Shown: positions 41,930-56,954, numbered from the stretch's first letter. The stretch is DNA of 64,000 nucleotides from Haemophilus influenzae (GCF_019703545.1 NZ_AP018771.1:744001-808000), one strand, 5' to 3'. The notes: a model not told the origin generated them from the letters alone. Program-made: numbers and translations.

Positions 41930-44059
41930 TTATTCCTGTTCTTCGACAGGATCTTCTTGGTTAATTTCAGTTTCTTGTTTTGGAGCCAAGTCTTTCATTG
42001 TTAAACGAATACGACCTTGACGATCGATTTCAACAACTTTTACGTTTACTTCTTGACCCACTTGAAGGTAATCGCTAACTTTTTCTACACGCTCTTCAGC
42101 AATTTGAGAAATATGAACCAAACCTTCTTTATTTCCAACGATTGCGACGAATGCACCAAAATCAGCAAGACGAGTGACTTTACCTTTGTAAATTGCGCCA
42201 GCTTCAACTTCTGCAACGATTTCCTCAATACGTCCCATTACGTTTTTCGCTGCATTGCTATCTACTGCGGCAATTTTCACTGTACCATCGTCATCAATAT
42301 CAATTGATGTACCAGTTTCTTCAGTTAGTGAACGGATTGTTGCACCACCTTTACCAATGACATCTTTGATTTTCTTAGGATCAATTTTCATTGTGTAGAT
42401 GCGCGGTGCGTAGTCAGAAATATCAGCGCGTGGAGCTGGGATTGCTTGTTCCATGACACCAAGAATGTGCATACGTGCACTTTTCGCTTGGTTTAATGCA
42501 ATTTGCATAATTTCAGGGGTGATACCTTCAATTTTGATATCCATTTGAAGGGCGGTCACACCTTCACGTGTACCAGCCACTTTAAAGTCCATATCACCTA
42601 AGTGGTCTTCATCACCTAAGATATCTGAAAGCACCACAAATTTTTCTTCTTCTTTCACTAAGCCCATTGCGATACCTGCAACAGCAGCTTTGATAGGAAC
42701 ACCTGCATCCATTAATGCTAAAGATGCACCACATACAGATGCCATAGAAGAAGAACCGTTAGATTCAGTGATTTCAGAGACAACACGCACAACATACGGG
42801 AATTCTGCAAGGCTTGGCATAACAGCCGCTACACCACGTTTTGCTAAACGACCGTGACCGATCTCACGACGTTTTGGCGAGCCGATCATACCTGTTTCAC
42901 CTACAGAATATGGAGGGAAATTATAATGGAATAAGAAGTGATCTTGACGTTCACCCGTTAATTCATCAATGATTTGTGCATCACGTTCAGTACCTAAAGT
43001 CGCAACAGCTAATGCTTGCGTTTCGCCACGGGTGAAAATTGCAGAACCGTGAGTACGTGGTAATACACCAGTGCAAATATCTAATGCACGAACAGTATCA
43101 ACGGTACGACCATCAATACGTGGTTCGCCTGCAATGATACGACCACGCACGATTTGGCTTTCAAGTGCGGTGAAAATATCCACGATTTTACCTTCGCTGA
43201 TTTCTTCATCTTCAGCTGTGATTTGCGCAATTACATCCGCTTTAATCGCATCGATTTGTTCGTAACGTAATTGTTTTTCAGTAATGCGGTATGCATCGCC
43301 TAAACGTGCTTCAGCAATCGCTTTTACTTTGTTGATTAAATCTGTGTTTGGTTGTGGTGCAACCCAATCCCAACGTGGTTTGCCCGCTTCTTTTGCAAAT
43401 TCTTTGATTGCTTCAATCACAACTTGTTGTTGTTGATGACCGAATACGACTGCCGCTAACATTTGTTCTTCAGTTAAAATATCAGCTTCAGATTCAACCA
43501 TTAATACGGCTTTGTCAGTACCAGCAACCACTAAGTCCAAACGGCTTTGTTTTTGTTCTGCCATAGTTGGGTTTAATACGAATTGGTTGTCGATAAAACC
43601 AACACGTGCTGCACCGATAGGGCCATTGAAAGGCACGCCAGATAAGGTTAATGCTGCAGAAGCACCGATCATTGCTACTAAGTCAGGGCTGATTTGTGGG
43701 TTTACAGAAACCACAGTTGCCACAACTTGGATTTCATTGAAGAAACCTTCTGGGAATAATGGACGAATTGGACGGTCAATTAAACGTGCAATTAAAGTTT
43801 CGCCTTCAGATGGACGACCTTCACGCTTGAAGAAACCACCAGGGATTTTACCCGCTGCATAAGTACGCTCTTGGTAGTTTACGGTTAATGGGAAGAAGTC
43901 TTGACCTTCTTTCACATCTTTTTTAGCAACAACAGTCACGAATACCGTGGTATCGTCCATGCTTGCCATAACCGCAGCCGTTGCTTGACGTGCAATCGCG
44001 CCAGTTTCTAGAGTAACGGTATGCTGACCGTATTTAAATTGTTTAACAATTGGATTCAC
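41930..44059 (-). CDS. pnp: Polynucleotide phosphorylase
   Basis: A 709-residue 3'-to-5' phosphorolytic exoribonuclease of the degradosome. It has two RNase PH domains ([20 protein letters not shown] start; [12 protein letters not shown]; catalytic-core [17 protein letters not shown]), then a KH domain ([16 protein letters not shown]) and an S1 domain ([15 protein letters not shown]). The upstream leader carries a long hairpin like the RNase III site that controls pnp in E. coli. It is first in pnp-nlpI-deaD. Confidence 0.96.
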   Translation of the reverse strand: MNPIVKQFKYGQHTVTLETGAIARQATAAVMASMDDTTVFVTVVAKKDVKEGQDFFPLTVNYQERTYAAGKIPGGFFKREGRPSEGETLIARLIDRPIRPLFPEGFFNEIQVVATVVSVNPQISPDLVAMIGASAALTLSGVPFNGPIGAARVGFIDNQFVLNPTMAEQKQSRLDLVVAGTDKAVLMVESEADILTEEQMLAAVVFGHQQQQVVIEAIKEFAKEAGKPRWDWVAPQPNTDLINKVKAIAEARLGDAYRITEKQLRYEQIDAIKADVIAQITAEDEEISEGKIVDIFTALESQIVRGRIIAGEPRIDGRTVDTVRALDICTGVLPRTHGSAIFTRGETQALAVATLGTERDAQIIDELTGERQDHFLFHYNFPPYSVGETGMIGSPKRREIGHGRLAKRGVAAVMPSLAEFPYVVRVVSEITESNGSSSMASVCGASLALMDAGVPIKAAVAGIAMGLVKEEEKFVVLSDILGDEDHLGDMDFKVAGTREGVTALQMDIKIEGITPEIMQIALNQAKSARMHILGVMEQAIPAPRADISDYAPRIYTMKIDPKKIKDVIGKGGATIRSLTEETGTSIDIDDDGTVKIAAVDSNAAKNVMGRIEEIVAEVEAGAIYKGKVTRLADFGAFVAIVGNKEGLVHISQIAEERVEKVSDYLQVGQEVNVKVVEIDRQGRIRLTMKDLAPKQETEINQEDPVEEQE

Positions 44060-44113
44060 AATGTTTTCCTTAAAATTTATATTAAAAACAATGCCTTATT
44101 TCCCAGATTGCGA

Positions 44114-44177
44114 CTAGCAAAAGAAATCTTTCGAAAAAATGACCGCACTTTGGGCGTTTAAAAATTTCTTTTGATAG
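44114..44177 (-). promoter_or_regulatory. pnp leader hairpin, candidate RNase III autoregulation site
   Basis: CTAGCAAAAGAAAT (44114-44127) pairs with ATTTCTTTTGATAG (44164-44177) with a single mismatch, 55-118 bases before the pnp start. E. coli pnp has a comparable leader stem cut by RNase III for autoregulation; the same role here is inference. A TATAAT on the minus strand at 44210-44215 is a plausible pnp promoter. Confidence 0.55.
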
Positions 44178-44240
44178 CCGCACGCTAATGTAGAAAATAA
44201 AGCCCGTGCATTATACAGGATGTTTGGCTTTAATGGCTAA

Positions 44241-44933
44241 CTTTATTTTGCTAAACGCTATTCAACATTACAATTAGTTCATATAGATAAATCAGAATTA
44301 GATTCTTTTAGTGCAAATAATTATATTACTTCTGCTACTTATTTAAGATTTTATATTGATCGCTTACTTCATTATAGTGATATTCCTTATTGGATTTATC
44401 TTGATTGTCATATCGTGATTAATGGCAATATTACACTTCCTTTTGAATATTTAGATTTCTCTCGTCATACAATAGCAGCAGTTTTAGATCCTTATGTAAC
44501 TCGCATTGGCCGTCCTTATAAAGATAAGGATTATTTTAATGCGGGAGTTTTATATTTGAATATGGAGAAGTATCAATTAGGAATTTCATCATTTTCTAAA
44601 GAATTAATTACATTACATACCCAATTAAAAGAAAGTTTAATTTACGGCGATCAAGATATTCTAAATTACTATTTTGAGGATCGGTGGATTCCATTAGACA
44701 AGCGTTATAATTTCCAATTAGATCATATGATTTCATTTGATTCTCTCGATACTTCTCCTAATATCTTTCATTTTACAGGTCCTCATAAGCCTCTTGATAA
44801 TATTTTTTCTGAAAATGCTTGTGTTAATGCCGTAATTTCATTGTTTAGGCTTTATGCTTCAATAAGTTGGCAAGATATTTGCTCTCTTCCACTCGGTACT
44901 ACAAGAGCTAATTGGATTAATCAAGAGAGATGA
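44241..44933 (+). pseudogene. GT8 glycosyltransferase relic, 5'-truncated
   Basis: The frame is open from 44241 (after TAA at 44238) and reads LYFAKRYSTLQLVHIDKSEL, then SATYLRFYID, YLDCHIVING, YFNAGVLYLN, YGDQDILNYYF and FTGPHKPLD, a clear GT8 order. The first 30 to 40 residues with the start and donor-binding MxIVF segment are missing and no in-frame ATG occurs until 44415, which is past the active site. The usual metal-binding D-x-D is DCH here, so the last Asp is lost. An LOS glycosyltransferase gene was probably deleted at its 5' end next to the pnp promoter. Confidence 0.8.
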
Positions 44934-44960
44934 TGTAATCGGTGGCTTTATTTCATTTAA

Positions 44961-45476
<516 letters not shown>

Positions 45477-45500
45477 TTTTTGAAAAAGTGCGGTTAGAAA

Positions 45501-45566
45501 TTTATCAGCCCAGTGCCTTATATCTCCGCCCTGAAGGACGGAGTTTTACGGCACAGAGCTGATAAA
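45501..45566. repeat. Nested palindrome, IS200/IS605-end-like
   Basis: Three nested stems: TTTATCAGC/GCTGATAAA (45501-45509 and 45558-45566), GTGCC/GGCAC (45513-45517 and 45550-45554), and CTCCG..CCT/AGG..CGGAG (45524-45543), followed by TTTT. The inner hairpin plus TTTTACGGC resembles the ends of IS200/IS605 elements. No transposase is present. It lies between convergent genes and may also terminate transcription. Confidence 0.6.
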
Positions 45567-45583
45567 TAAAACACTTTGTGATA

Positions 45584-46894
45584 TTAAGAATGGGTTTTAT
45601 GCAATGCTTTTCCAATAAAAATGCTTGCAACTAACATTACTAAAGTCGGAACCAACCAAGCCATTCCTTCAGATGAAAGAGGGAAGTGTTTCAATAATGA
45701 ATTGATGCTTTCTGGTAACATTTTAACGTTATTTAAGCTGTCACATAAACTAAAACAAACCGTAACGAGCAATGTACTATTGTATGTAAATTTTATTGAT
45801 GGAAGTTTTTTGCGTAGGAATTGCAATAAAACAAGCACAATAGCTACTGGGTAAATTAATAACAAGGCTGGGATCGTTATGCGAAGTAGATCCGTTAAAC
45901 CATATTGTGAAACAGTGATTGTCATTGCGGTAAAAAGTGCGGCCCAGAATGGATAAGAAAAACGCACAGAGAATTTTGAAAAATAATCAGCAGATGCGCT
46001 AGTTACACCAACAAGTGTTGTTAAGCTCGCTAATACAATAATACCTGCCATAATCCAAGTCCCAGCTGAACCGAATAAGACATTTACATAACGAGAGAAA
46101 ATTTGTCCACCATTCGTTGCCCCTTCTGCAACTGCAGCACTGGTTGCACCTAGATAGAAAAGCGAAAAATATAAACTGGCGAGTAAAATGACAGAAACAA
46201 ATCCTGCTGAAATGGTGTATTTCACAATATCTTTGGTTTTTGTCATATTTTTCGCTGATAATGCTCGGGCGACAATTCCACCAAAAGCGATGGCTGCAAG
46301 TACATCCATCGTTTGATAGCCGCTAGTTAAACCGATTAATAAAGAATGGCTATTTTCATAAGCATTACTTGGCGCTTGAATTTCAGATAAAGGCGAAATA
46401 AATACGGTAATTGCCACAGCAATAAGTAACACTAATAAAGCTGGTGTCATAAATTTACCCACGCTTGAAATGATCGTATTTGGGCTAATCATAAAGCCCA
46501 TCGCGATTAAGTTAAAAATGAGTGAAAATAGGAAACGAACATTCGCATTATCTTCCACTAGATCTAAAGGCAACCACGCCATTTCATAAGCAACATTCGT
46601 GATACGAGGCATTGCAAAGGTAGAGCCAATGGTTAAATAAAGTATAACGAGGAAACCTGTGCCAGCCCATTTTGGTAAATCTTTAGTAAGTTCTTCGCCA
46701 CGACCTAAAATCGCTACCACGACAAGAGTAATAAATGGCATTAAAACGCCAGTTAAAACAAAGCCTAAGGAAGCACTCGTCCAATGTTGTCCTGCGGAAA
46801 ATCCTTCCATAGGCGGAAAAATGATATTACCTGCACCTAAAAATAAGGCGAAGATCATCATTCCTAAAACGATAATATCTTTACGTGAAAACAT
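45584..46894 (-). CDS. brnQ: BrnQ, branched-chain amino acid:cation symporter
   Basis: A 436-residue LIVCS-family symporter for Leu, Ile and Val with about 12 membrane segments. The conserved start FSRKDIIVLGMMIFALFLGAGNIIFPP and the GYQTMDVLAAIAFGGIV segment are present. The frame is open from 46927, but the ATG at 46894 (MFSRKD) is the family start. It ends in LHKTHS next to the nested palindrome. Confidence 0.93.
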   Translation of the reverse strand: MFSRKDIIVLGMMIFALFLGAGNIIFPPMEGFSAGQHWTSASLGFVLTGVLMPFITLVVVAILGRGEELTKDLPKWAGTGFLVILYLTIGSTFAMPRITNVAYEMAWLPLDLVEDNANVRFLFSLIFNLIAMGFMISPNTIISSVGKFMTPALLVLLIAVAITVFISPLSEIQAPSNAYENSHSLLIGLTSGYQTMDVLAAIAFGGIVARALSAKNMTKTKDIVKYTISAGFVSVILLASLYFSLFYLGATSAAVAEGATNGGQIFSRYVNVLFGSAGTWIMAGIIVLASLTTLVGVTSASADYFSKFSVRFSYPFWAALFTAMTITVSQYGLTDLLRITIPALLLIYPVAIVLVLLQFLRKKLPSIKFTYNSTLLVTVCFSLCDSLNNVKMLPESINSLLKHFPLSSEGMAWLVPTLVMLVASIFIGKALHKTHS

Positions 46895-47117
46895 AATTTT
46901 TGACTCTAAAAATAAAAAGGCCTGCATTCTACTACAAAGTAGATAAAATCCCTATTGCGTAAAATTAAAAATGTGAATTTTGTCACAATATATGGCATTT
47001 TATCGACAATTCGCTAAAAATCCCGACAAAATCTACCGCACTTTTTCCTTTAACTTCGAAAATATGCTAGGATGCCCCTTTGTGAATTTTTTGCTATGTA
47101 TTTTTAAAGAGGTTTAT

Positions 47118-48284
47118 GTGATAAAACTGATCCAACGTTTTTTTAAATTAGAATCTGCTGGCGGTATATTATTGCTTTTTTCAGCTGTTGTTGCGATGTT
47201 GCTGGCTAATTCGCCGTTAAGCAACCAATATAATGATTTTTTAAATTTGCCTGTAAGTTTACAAATTGGTAGTTTCTCAATTAATAAAACCTTAATTCAC
47301 TGGATTAACGATGGTTTTATGGCGGTGTTTTTTGTATTAGTGGGAATGGAAGTCAAAAAAGAATTATTTGAAGGCGCGCTTTCTACCTATCAACAAGCTA
47401 TTTTCCCTGCTATTGCAGCTATTGGCGGAATGGTTATACCGGCTGTAGTTTATTGGTTTATCGCTAAACAAGATCCAAGTTTAGCTAATGGCTGGGCAAT
47501 TCCAATGGCAACAGACATTGCTTTTGCACTGGGAATTATGGCGTTATTGAGTAAACAAGTGCCACTTCCACTGAAAATATTTTTACTTGCCCTTGCTATT
47601 ATTGATGACCTCGGTGCGATAGTTGTTATTGCATTATTTTTCTCGCACGGATTGAGTGTACAAGCACTAATTTTTTCTGCCGTGGCAATTATTGCGCTGA
47701 TATTACTAAATCGTTTCAAAGTTTCCGCACTTTGCGCTTATATGGTCGTAGGTGCAATTTTATGGGCTTCCGTATTAAAGTCTGGTGTGCATGCTACTTT
47801 AGCAGGCGTTATTATTGGTTTTAGCATTCCATTGAAAGGTAAGAAAGGAGAACGCCCATTAGATGATTTCGAGCATATTTTAGCCTCTTGGTCATCTTTC
47901 GTTATTTTACCACTTTTCGCATTTGCCAATGCTGGTGTGAGTTTTGCAGGCATAGATGTGAATATGATTTCGTCGCCATTATTATTGGCTATAGCAAGCG
48001 GTTTAATTATTGGTAAACCAGTCGGTATATTTGGATTTAGTTATATTTCTGTTAAATTGGGATTAGCTAAATTACCAGATGGAATTAATTTTAAACAAAT
48101 TTTTGCTGTTGCGGTTTTATGTGGAATCGGTTTTACGATGTCAATGTTCTTAGCAAGCCTTGCGTTTGATGCTAATGCGGGGGAAAGTGTCAATACTCTT
48201 TCTCGTTTAGGTATTCTACTTGGATCAACGGTTTCGGCAATACTTGGTTATTTATTCTTGAAACAGACGACAAAACTAAGTTAA
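47118..48284 (+). CDS. nhaA: NhaA, Na+/H+ antiporter
   Basis: A 12-helix antiporter that exports Na+ in exchange for protons. The ion-site aspartates are visible in [15 protein letters not shown] and [17 protein letters not shown]. The frame is open from 46980, but the GTG at 47118 (read [16 protein letters not shown]) has AAAGAGG five bases upstream and matches the E. coli start; this gives 389 residues. A GTG at 47082 (about 400 residues) is an alternative. Confidence 0.92.
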   Translation: MIKLIQRFFKLESAGGILLLFSAVVAMLLANSPLSNQYNDFLNLPVSLQIGSFSINKTLIHWINDGFMAVFFVLVGMEVKKELFEGALSTYQQAIFPAIAAIGGMVIPAVVYWFIAKQDPSLANGWAIPMATDIAFALGIMALLSKQVPLPLKIFLLALAIIDDLGAIVVIALFFSHGLSVQALIFSAVAIIALILLNRFKVSALCAYMVVGAILWASVLKSGVHATLAGVIIGFSIPLKGKKGERPLDDFEHILASWSSFVILPLFAFANAGVSFAGIDVNMISSPLLLAIASGLIIGKPVGIFGFSYISVKLGLAKLPDGINFKQIFAVAVLCGIGFTMSMFLASLAFDANAGESVNTLSRLGILLGSTVSAILGYLFLKQTTKLS

Positions 48285-48293
48285 TCATACACA

Positions 48294-48319
48294 AAGTGCG
48301 GTAAAAATTTACCGCACTT
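48294..48319. terminator. Inverted uptake-signal terminator between nhaA and the Lrp-family gene
   Basis: AAGTGCGGTAAA (48294-48305) and TTTACCGCACTT (48308-48319) form a 12-bp stem, shared by two convergent genes. The loop is only two bases as drawn, so the innermost pairs probably open. Confidence 0.65.
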
Positions 48320-48322
48320 GTT

Positions 48323-48784
48323 CTATAAGATAATTCCACTATCTGCTTTGGTAAAATTCATTACAAATAAACTTTTATAAGTTCTTACATGAAATTCACC
48401 CGTCAATACTCGGCGTGTGAATGCGTGATAGCTTTCCATATCTTTTGCATGGAGTAGCAACATAAAATCATAGTCCCCTGAGATTTCGTAACAGCTCACC
48501 ACTTCGTCTTCTTGACGCATTTTCCGTTCAAATTGCTCTTGATAATAAGAATGTTGATTATCCATTTCGACCATGACAAATACGCTAATCGTACGCCCAA
48601 CGGCTTTTGGAGAAACTACTGCAACTCGTTTTGTAATAACGCCTGAATCAGTTAATGCTTGCACACGTCGTTGGCAGGTTGCAACGGAACTATTCACTTT
48701 CTCTGACAGTTCTTTTAACGGAATCATGGCATCTTGTTGTAATACATTCAAAATATTACGATCTAATTTATCCAGTGTTTGCAT
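48323..48784 (-). CDS. Lrp/AsnC-family transcriptional regulator
   Basis: A 153-residue regulator. The N-terminal helix-turn-helix is LDKLDRNILNVLQQDAMIPLKELSEKVNSSVATCQRRVQAL, and the C-terminal effector domain includes CYEISGDYDFMLLLHAKDM. The frame is open from 48829, but the ATG at 48784 (MQTLDKLD) is the family start. It is divergent from the EamA-family permease gene 119 bases away and may control it. Confidence 0.9.
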   Translation of the reverse strand: MQTLDKLDRNILNVLQQDAMIPLKELSEKVNSSVATCQRRVQALTDSGVITKRVAVVSPKAVGRTISVFVMVEMDNQHSYYQEQFERKMRQEDEVVSCYEISGDYDFMLLLHAKDMESYHAFTRRVLTGEFHVRTYKSLFVMNFTKADSGIIL

Positions 48785-48903
48785 AAGATAATTTCTCAAA
48801 AATGTAACTATTGAGAAAAATATTATCACAATAAAAAATAAAGTTGAGATTTTTTATTGTCTTGGGATTTTATAATAATCACATTGATGAGATGAGGTTC
48901 AAG

Positions 48904-49794
48904 ATGAAAGTAGTCATTCAAGGCGTATTATTGTGCATTTTTTCACAATGTTTATTTGGCATATTGTATTTATTTAGTATATGGCTCCAACCACTTAGCG
49001 GAACGGATGTTTTTGCGTGGCGTATGCTGACCATGATCTTTGGGTTACTTTTAATTTTATTCCCGACTATTGGTTGCCGCTCTCTTTTGTCTCTTATTAC
49101 GACAACTTTAGGAAAAAGTTGGACGCGTTGGGTTTTATTTTTACTGGGGACACTAGATGCGGGAAGTCAATTCTGGCTCTTTATGTGGGCGCCGCTAAAT
49201 GGCGAAGGGATAAATATTGCAATGGGATATTTTCTTTTTCCGCTGATTATGGCTGTTTTAGGATGGGCTTGGTTAAAAGAACGCTTATCATTTATTCAGA
49301 AAATCGCGCTTTTACTGGCTGCCTGCGGTGTTGCACATGAATTATGGCACACTCAAAGTTTTTCATGGACAAGCTTGTGGGTTTGTACGGTTTATCCATT
49401 TTATTATCTAAGCCGTAAATGGATGAAAATCCCTGCTCTACAAGGAATTACATTGGATATTATTTTAATTTCGATTCCTTGTTTTATTTATATTCTTTCT
49501 CAAAGCGATACGCTTTCTTTGGTTACGCAAGAATATCGTTATTGGTTATTGCTACCAGCACTTGGTATTGTGAGTGCGATTTCGCTTTCAGCCAACTTAA
49601 AATCAAGCCAACAAATTCCAGTTAGTATTTTTGCGGTGTTGAGTTATATTGAACCCATATTGCTTTTTTTAATAGCTGTCTTTGTGCTAGATAATCAAAT
49701 AACCACAAGCGACTATTTTACTTATGTGCCTATTTGGTTAAGTCTCATTGTGATTGGCATAGAAGGGCTTTTAAACAAAAATAAAGTGCGGTGA
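48904..49794 (+). CDS. EamA/RarD-family permease
   Basis: A 296-residue inner-membrane protein with about ten hydrophobic helices, of the drug/metabolite transporter superfamily; MAPLNGEGINIAMGYFLFPL-like residues (APLNGEGINIAMGYF) resemble RarD. Substrate unknown; amino acid or metabolite efflux would fit its Lrp-type neighbour. AGATG and GAGGTTCAAG upstream support the ATG at 48904 (MKVVIQG); the frame is open from 48844. Confidence 0.85.
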   Translation: MKVVIQGVLLCIFSQCLFGILYLFSIWLQPLSGTDVFAWRMLTMIFGLLLILFPTIGCRSLLSLITTTLGKSWTRWVLFLLGTLDAGSQFWLFMWAPLNGEGINIAMGYFLFPLIMAVLGWAWLKERLSFIQKIALLLAACGVAHELWHTQSFSWTSLWVCTVYPFYYLSRKWMKIPALQGITLDIILISIPCFIYILSQSDTLSLVTQEYRYWLLLPALGIVSAISLSANLKSSQQIPVSIFAVLSYIEPILLFLIAVFVLDNQITTSDYFTYVPIWLSLIVIGIEGLLNKNKVR

Positions 49795-49812
49795 AAATTA
49801 ACCGCACTTATT
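49784..49812. terminator. Inverted uptake-signal terminator between the EamA gene and guaA
   Basis: AAGTGCGGT (49784-49792) overlaps the EamA-gene stop codon and pairs with ACCGCACTT (49801-49809). It is shared by two convergent genes. Confidence 0.65.
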
Positions 49813-49855
49813 AAAGTTACTGAAATAATTAGAAATTATCTGAAATAGAGATTTT

Positions 49856-51427
49856 CTATTCCCACTCGATTGTCGCTGGTGGTTTTCCGCTGATGTCATA
49901 CACGACGCGGGAAATTCCATTCACTTCGTTGATGATACGGTTAGACACTTTGCCTAATAAATCATAAGGCAAATGTGCCCAATGTGCGGTCATAAAATCG
50001 ATGGTTTCTACCGCGCGTAGGGAAATAACCCAATCGTATTTACGGCCATCGCCCATTACGCCTACAGATTTCACTGGTAAGAATACGCTGAAGGCTTGGC
50101 TGGTTTTTTCATACCAACCGCTGTTGCGTAATTCTTCGATAAAGATCGCATCCGCACGGCGTAATAAATCGCAGTATTCTTTTTTCACTTCGCCTAATAC
50201 ACGCACACCTAAGCCTGGGCCAGGGAATGGGTGGCGGTTGATCATTTCAGCTGGTAAGCCTAATGCCAAACCGATTTTACGCACTTCATCTTTAAATAAC
50301 TCACGTAACGGTTCAACTAAGCCAAGTTTCATATAGTCTGGTAAGCCACCTACATTGTGGTGTGATTTAATTACGTGGGCTTTGCCTGTGTTGCTGGCTG
50401 CAGATTCGATCACATCAGGGTAGATCGTACCTTGTGCCAACCATTTCACATTAGTGAGTTTTTTCGATTCATCATCAAATACATCAACAAATACTTTACC
50501 GATAATTTTACGTTTCGCTTCAGGATCAGATACGCCAGCAAGTTCGCCTAAGAAACGGCTTTCAGCATCAACACGAGTGATGTTTAAACCGAATTTATCG
50601 CCAAACATTTCCATGACTTGATCGCCTTCGTGTAAGCGAAGCAAACCGTTATCTACGAATACGCAGTGTAAGTTTTTGCCGATAGCACGGTGTAAAAGTA
50701 ATGCAACCACAGAAGAGTCCACACCACCAGATAAGCCTAAAATCACTTCATCATCGCCCACTTGCTCTTTGATGCGAGCAACGGCATCTTCGATAATGTT
50801 TTCTGCTGTCCATTTGGTTTCGCAACCACAGATGTTTACTACGAAGTTGGTTAATAATTCCAAGCCTTTTTTAGTATGCGTTACTTCAGGGTGGAACTGC
50901 ACACCGTAGAAACGACGGCTTTCATCAGACATCGCAGCAATTGGGCAGGTTAGCGTTGTGCCAGTTACTTTGAAGTTTTCTGGTAAGCGCGTTACCTTAT
51001 CGCCGTGGCTCATCCAAACGTCTAATTTTGGCTCAGAAGCGGTTAAATTATCGTTAAGATTTGCAAAAAGTGCGGTTGAATTTTCAAGAGAAACTGAAGC
51101 ATAGCCGAACTCTCTGTGATCAGATGTTTCGGTTAAGCCGCCAAGTTGCATCGCCATAGTTTGCATTCCATAGCAAACGCCGAGCACTGGAACGCCTGCG
51201 TTAAACACATATTCAGGCGCACGCGGGCTGTTTTCTTCAGTTGTGCTTTCAGGACTGCCAGAAAGAATGATACCCGTTGGAGCAAATTCACGGATTTGTT
51301 GTTCGGTTACATCCCAAGCCCAAAGTTCGCAGTACACACCGATTTCACGCACACGACGCGCAATCAGTTGAGTGTATTGTGAACCAAAGTCGAGGATCAG
51401 GATTTTGTGATTGTGGATATTTGTCAT
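49856..51427 (-). CDS. guaA: GMP synthase (glutamine-hydrolysing)
   Basis: A 523-residue enzyme that aminates XMP to GMP. The class I glutamine amidotransferase domain has nucleophile Cys85 (GVCYGMQ) and the later [11 protein letters not shown] motif. The ATP pyrophosphatase domain has the P-loop [10 protein letters not shown]. The dimerisation domain ends TIEWE. It follows guaB on the minus strand after 109 bases that contain a terminator-like hairpin. Confidence 0.96.
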   Translation of the reverse strand: MTNIHNHKILILDFGSQYTQLIARRVREIGVYCELWAWDVTEQQIREFAPTGIILSGSPESTTEENSPRAPEYVFNAGVPVLGVCYGMQTMAMQLGGLTETSDHREFGYASVSLENSTALFANLNDNLTASEPKLDVWMSHGDKVTRLPENFKVTGTTLTCPIAAMSDESRRFYGVQFHPEVTHTKKGLELLTNFVVNICGCETKWTAENIIEDAVARIKEQVGDDEVILGLSGGVDSSVVALLLHRAIGKNLHCVFVDNGLLRLHEGDQVMEMFGDKFGLNITRVDAESRFLGELAGVSDPEAKRKIIGKVFVDVFDDESKKLTNVKWLAQGTIYPDVIESAASNTGKAHVIKSHHNVGGLPDYMKLGLVEPLRELFKDEVRKIGLALGLPAEMINRHPFPGPGLGVRVLGEVKKEYCDLLRRADAIFIEELRNSGWYEKTSQAFSVFLPVKSVGVMGDGRKYDWVISLRAVETIDFMTAHWAHLPYDLLGKVSNRIINEVNGISRVVYDISGKPPATIEWE

Positions 51428-51509
51428 TTATAATGCTCTTATTATTGATAGTGTAAGCGGTTTATATTATTTAAAACTTTGCAAAAACCAACCGCACTTT
51501 AAACAGCAA

Positions 51510-51532
51510 AAGGCAGGCTAAAGCCCACCTTA
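51510..51532 (-). terminator. Hairpin between guaB and guaA
   Basis: AAGGCAGGCT (51510-51519) pairs imperfectly with AGCCCACCTT (51522-51531). On the minus strand TTTTG follows. It could attenuate transcription into guaA. Confidence 0.5.
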
Positions 51533-51536
51533 AAGA

Positions 51537-53027
<1,491 letters not shown>

Positions 53028-53129
53028 TTAAAAAATATTGCGGCGGGATTATACAGATTTTACTTGATTTTGAAAACGAAATTTTAGGACTTATGCTATG
53101 ATTTTCATACTATTTGCCATAAGGAATGA

Positions 53130-54038
<909 letters not shown>

Positions 54039-54136
54039 TAGCAATAAAAGTTTGACTATTCTAACCGCACTTTTTAATAAAATGTTTATATTTCCATCAA
54101 AAGATCATTTTTTTAAATATTTTTACAAAAAAGTAC

Positions 54137-54164
54137 TTGCAAGGGATTTGAAAATCCCTATAAT
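54137..54164 (+). promoter_or_regulatory. rRNA operon promoter
   Basis: TTGCAA, a 16-base spacer and a perfect TATAAT (54159-54164), followed by a GC-containing discriminator (GCACCGC), as is usual for stringently controlled rRNA promoters. It lies 234 bases before the 16S start. Confidence 0.8.
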
Positions 54165-54176
54165 GCACCGCACACA

Positions 54177-54228
54177 ACGACGCACTGTTGTGAAGTTTTT
54201 TAAGTTTCCAAGTGCGTCGTTATTTTTT
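54177..54228 (+). terminator. Terminator-like hairpin in the rRNA leader
   Basis: ACGACGCACT (54177-54186) pairs perfectly with AGTGCGTCGT (54211-54220), followed by TATTTTTT. It lies between the promoter and boxA, starting about 6 bases after the expected transcription start. Confidence 0.6.
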
Positions 54229-54239
54229 GCTCTTTAACA
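54228..54239 (+). promoter_or_regulatory. boxA antitermination element of the rRNA leader
   Basis: TGCTCTTTAACA is identical to the E. coli rrn boxA, bound by NusB-NusE to prevent premature termination. A related TGTTCTTTAAAA lies in the 16S-23S spacer at 56174-56185. Confidence 0.85.
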
Positions 54240-54242
54240 ATA

Positions 54243-54266
54243 TATCAGACAATCTGTGTGGGCACT
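54243..54266 (+). other. 16S precursor processing stem, 5' arm
   Basis: TATCAG and AATCTGTGTG (54251-54260) here pair with CACACAGATT (55962-55971) and CTGATA (55974-55979) after the 16S gene. This is the long helix that RNase III cuts to release pre-16S rRNA. Confidence 0.75.
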
Positions 54267-54397
54267 TGTTGATTGACTTGTTTTAAAAATATTTTTTAAT
54301 TTTGAAGTCTTAATAGGTGCTTAACTGAAAATTCATTATTACTTTTTTAAGTAGTGTTTTATTTATAGCTAAGCAGTTTATTGAGCGATTGAACTTG

Positions 54398-55936
<1,539 letters not shown>

Positions 55937-56067
55937 CTGAAGACGAGAGACAGCGAGTGCTCACACAGATTGGCTGATAGTTGTAGACAAGATTAAAAAC
56001 GAAGCGAAAGCAACGTTGAAAAATAAACGTTAAAAGATAAAAAGAAAATAGAGTATCTTTAATTGAT

Positions 56068-56143
56068 GTCCCCATCGTCTAGAGGCCTAGGACATCGCCC
56101 TTTCACGGCGGTAACCGGGGTTCGAATCCCCGTGGGGACGCCA
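56068..56143 (+). tRNA. tRNA-Glu (anticodon TTC) in the rRNA spacer
   Basis: A 76-base tRNA with acceptor stem GTCCCCA/TGGGGAC, encoded CCA and anticodon loop CTTTCAC, giving TTC. It is the only tRNA in this 16S-23S spacer. H. influenzae also has operons with Ile-Ala spacers. Confidence 0.96.
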
Positions 56144-56395
56144 ATTAAAGATAACTTTATTAGATTATCTTACTGTTCTTTAAAAAATTGGAAACAAGCT
56201 GAAAACAAGAGATTTTCGAGAGAAAGTCTGAGTAGGCAAGACGGGAAAGTGAAAAGAGGGAACGGAGAAGGAAACTCTAAAAACAAAACCTGTTTTGCAT
56301 AAAATCTTGATTGAACAAAAGCAATCAAGTGTTTAGTTGAATGAAAATACGCATCAAATTGACCGCACTTTGAAGTGAAAACTTAAAGTGATAGA

Positions 56396-56420
56396 AAACA
56401 TTTGAGGTTGTATAGTTAAG
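56396..56420 (+). other. 23S precursor processing stem, 5' arm
   Basis: GTTGTATAGTTAAG (56407-56420) is exactly complementary to CTTAACTATACAAC (59519-59532). Beyond a one-base bulge the helix continues with TTGAG/CTCAA. It closes the 23S rRNA ends and is the expected RNase III substrate. Confidence 0.75.
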
Positions 56421-56954
56421 TGACTAAGCGTACAAGGTGGATGCCTTGGCAATCAGAGGCGAAGAAGGACGTGCTAATCTGCGAAAAGCTTGGATGAGTC
56501 GATAAGAGGCGTTTAATCCAAGATATCCGAATGGGGAAACCCAGTAGATGAAGAATCTACTATCAACAAGTGAATTCATAGCTTGTTGAGGCAAACCGGG
56601 AGAACTGAAACATCTAAGTACCCCGAGGAAAAGAAATCAACCGAGATTTCGTCAGTAGCGGCGAGCGAAAGCGAAAGAGCCAGTAAGTGATAGCAGTATA
56701 GTTAGGAGAATGTGTTGGGAAGCACAATCAAAGAGGGTGATAATCCCGTATCTAAAAACCATATTGTGGTACTAAGCTAACGAGAAGTAGGGCGGGACAC
56801 GTGATATCCTGTTTGAAGAAGGGGGGACCATCCTCCAAGGCTAAATACTCCTGATTGACCGATAGTGAACCAGTACTGTGAAGGAAAGGCGAAAAGAACC
56901 CCGGTGAGGGGAGTGAAATAGAACCTGAAACCTTGTACGTACAAGCAGTGGGAG

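Noticed and set aside
48844..48903. Upstream start of the EamA permease adding 20 residues
   Set aside because: The added part is not conserved in character and GAGG is placed for the later ATG.
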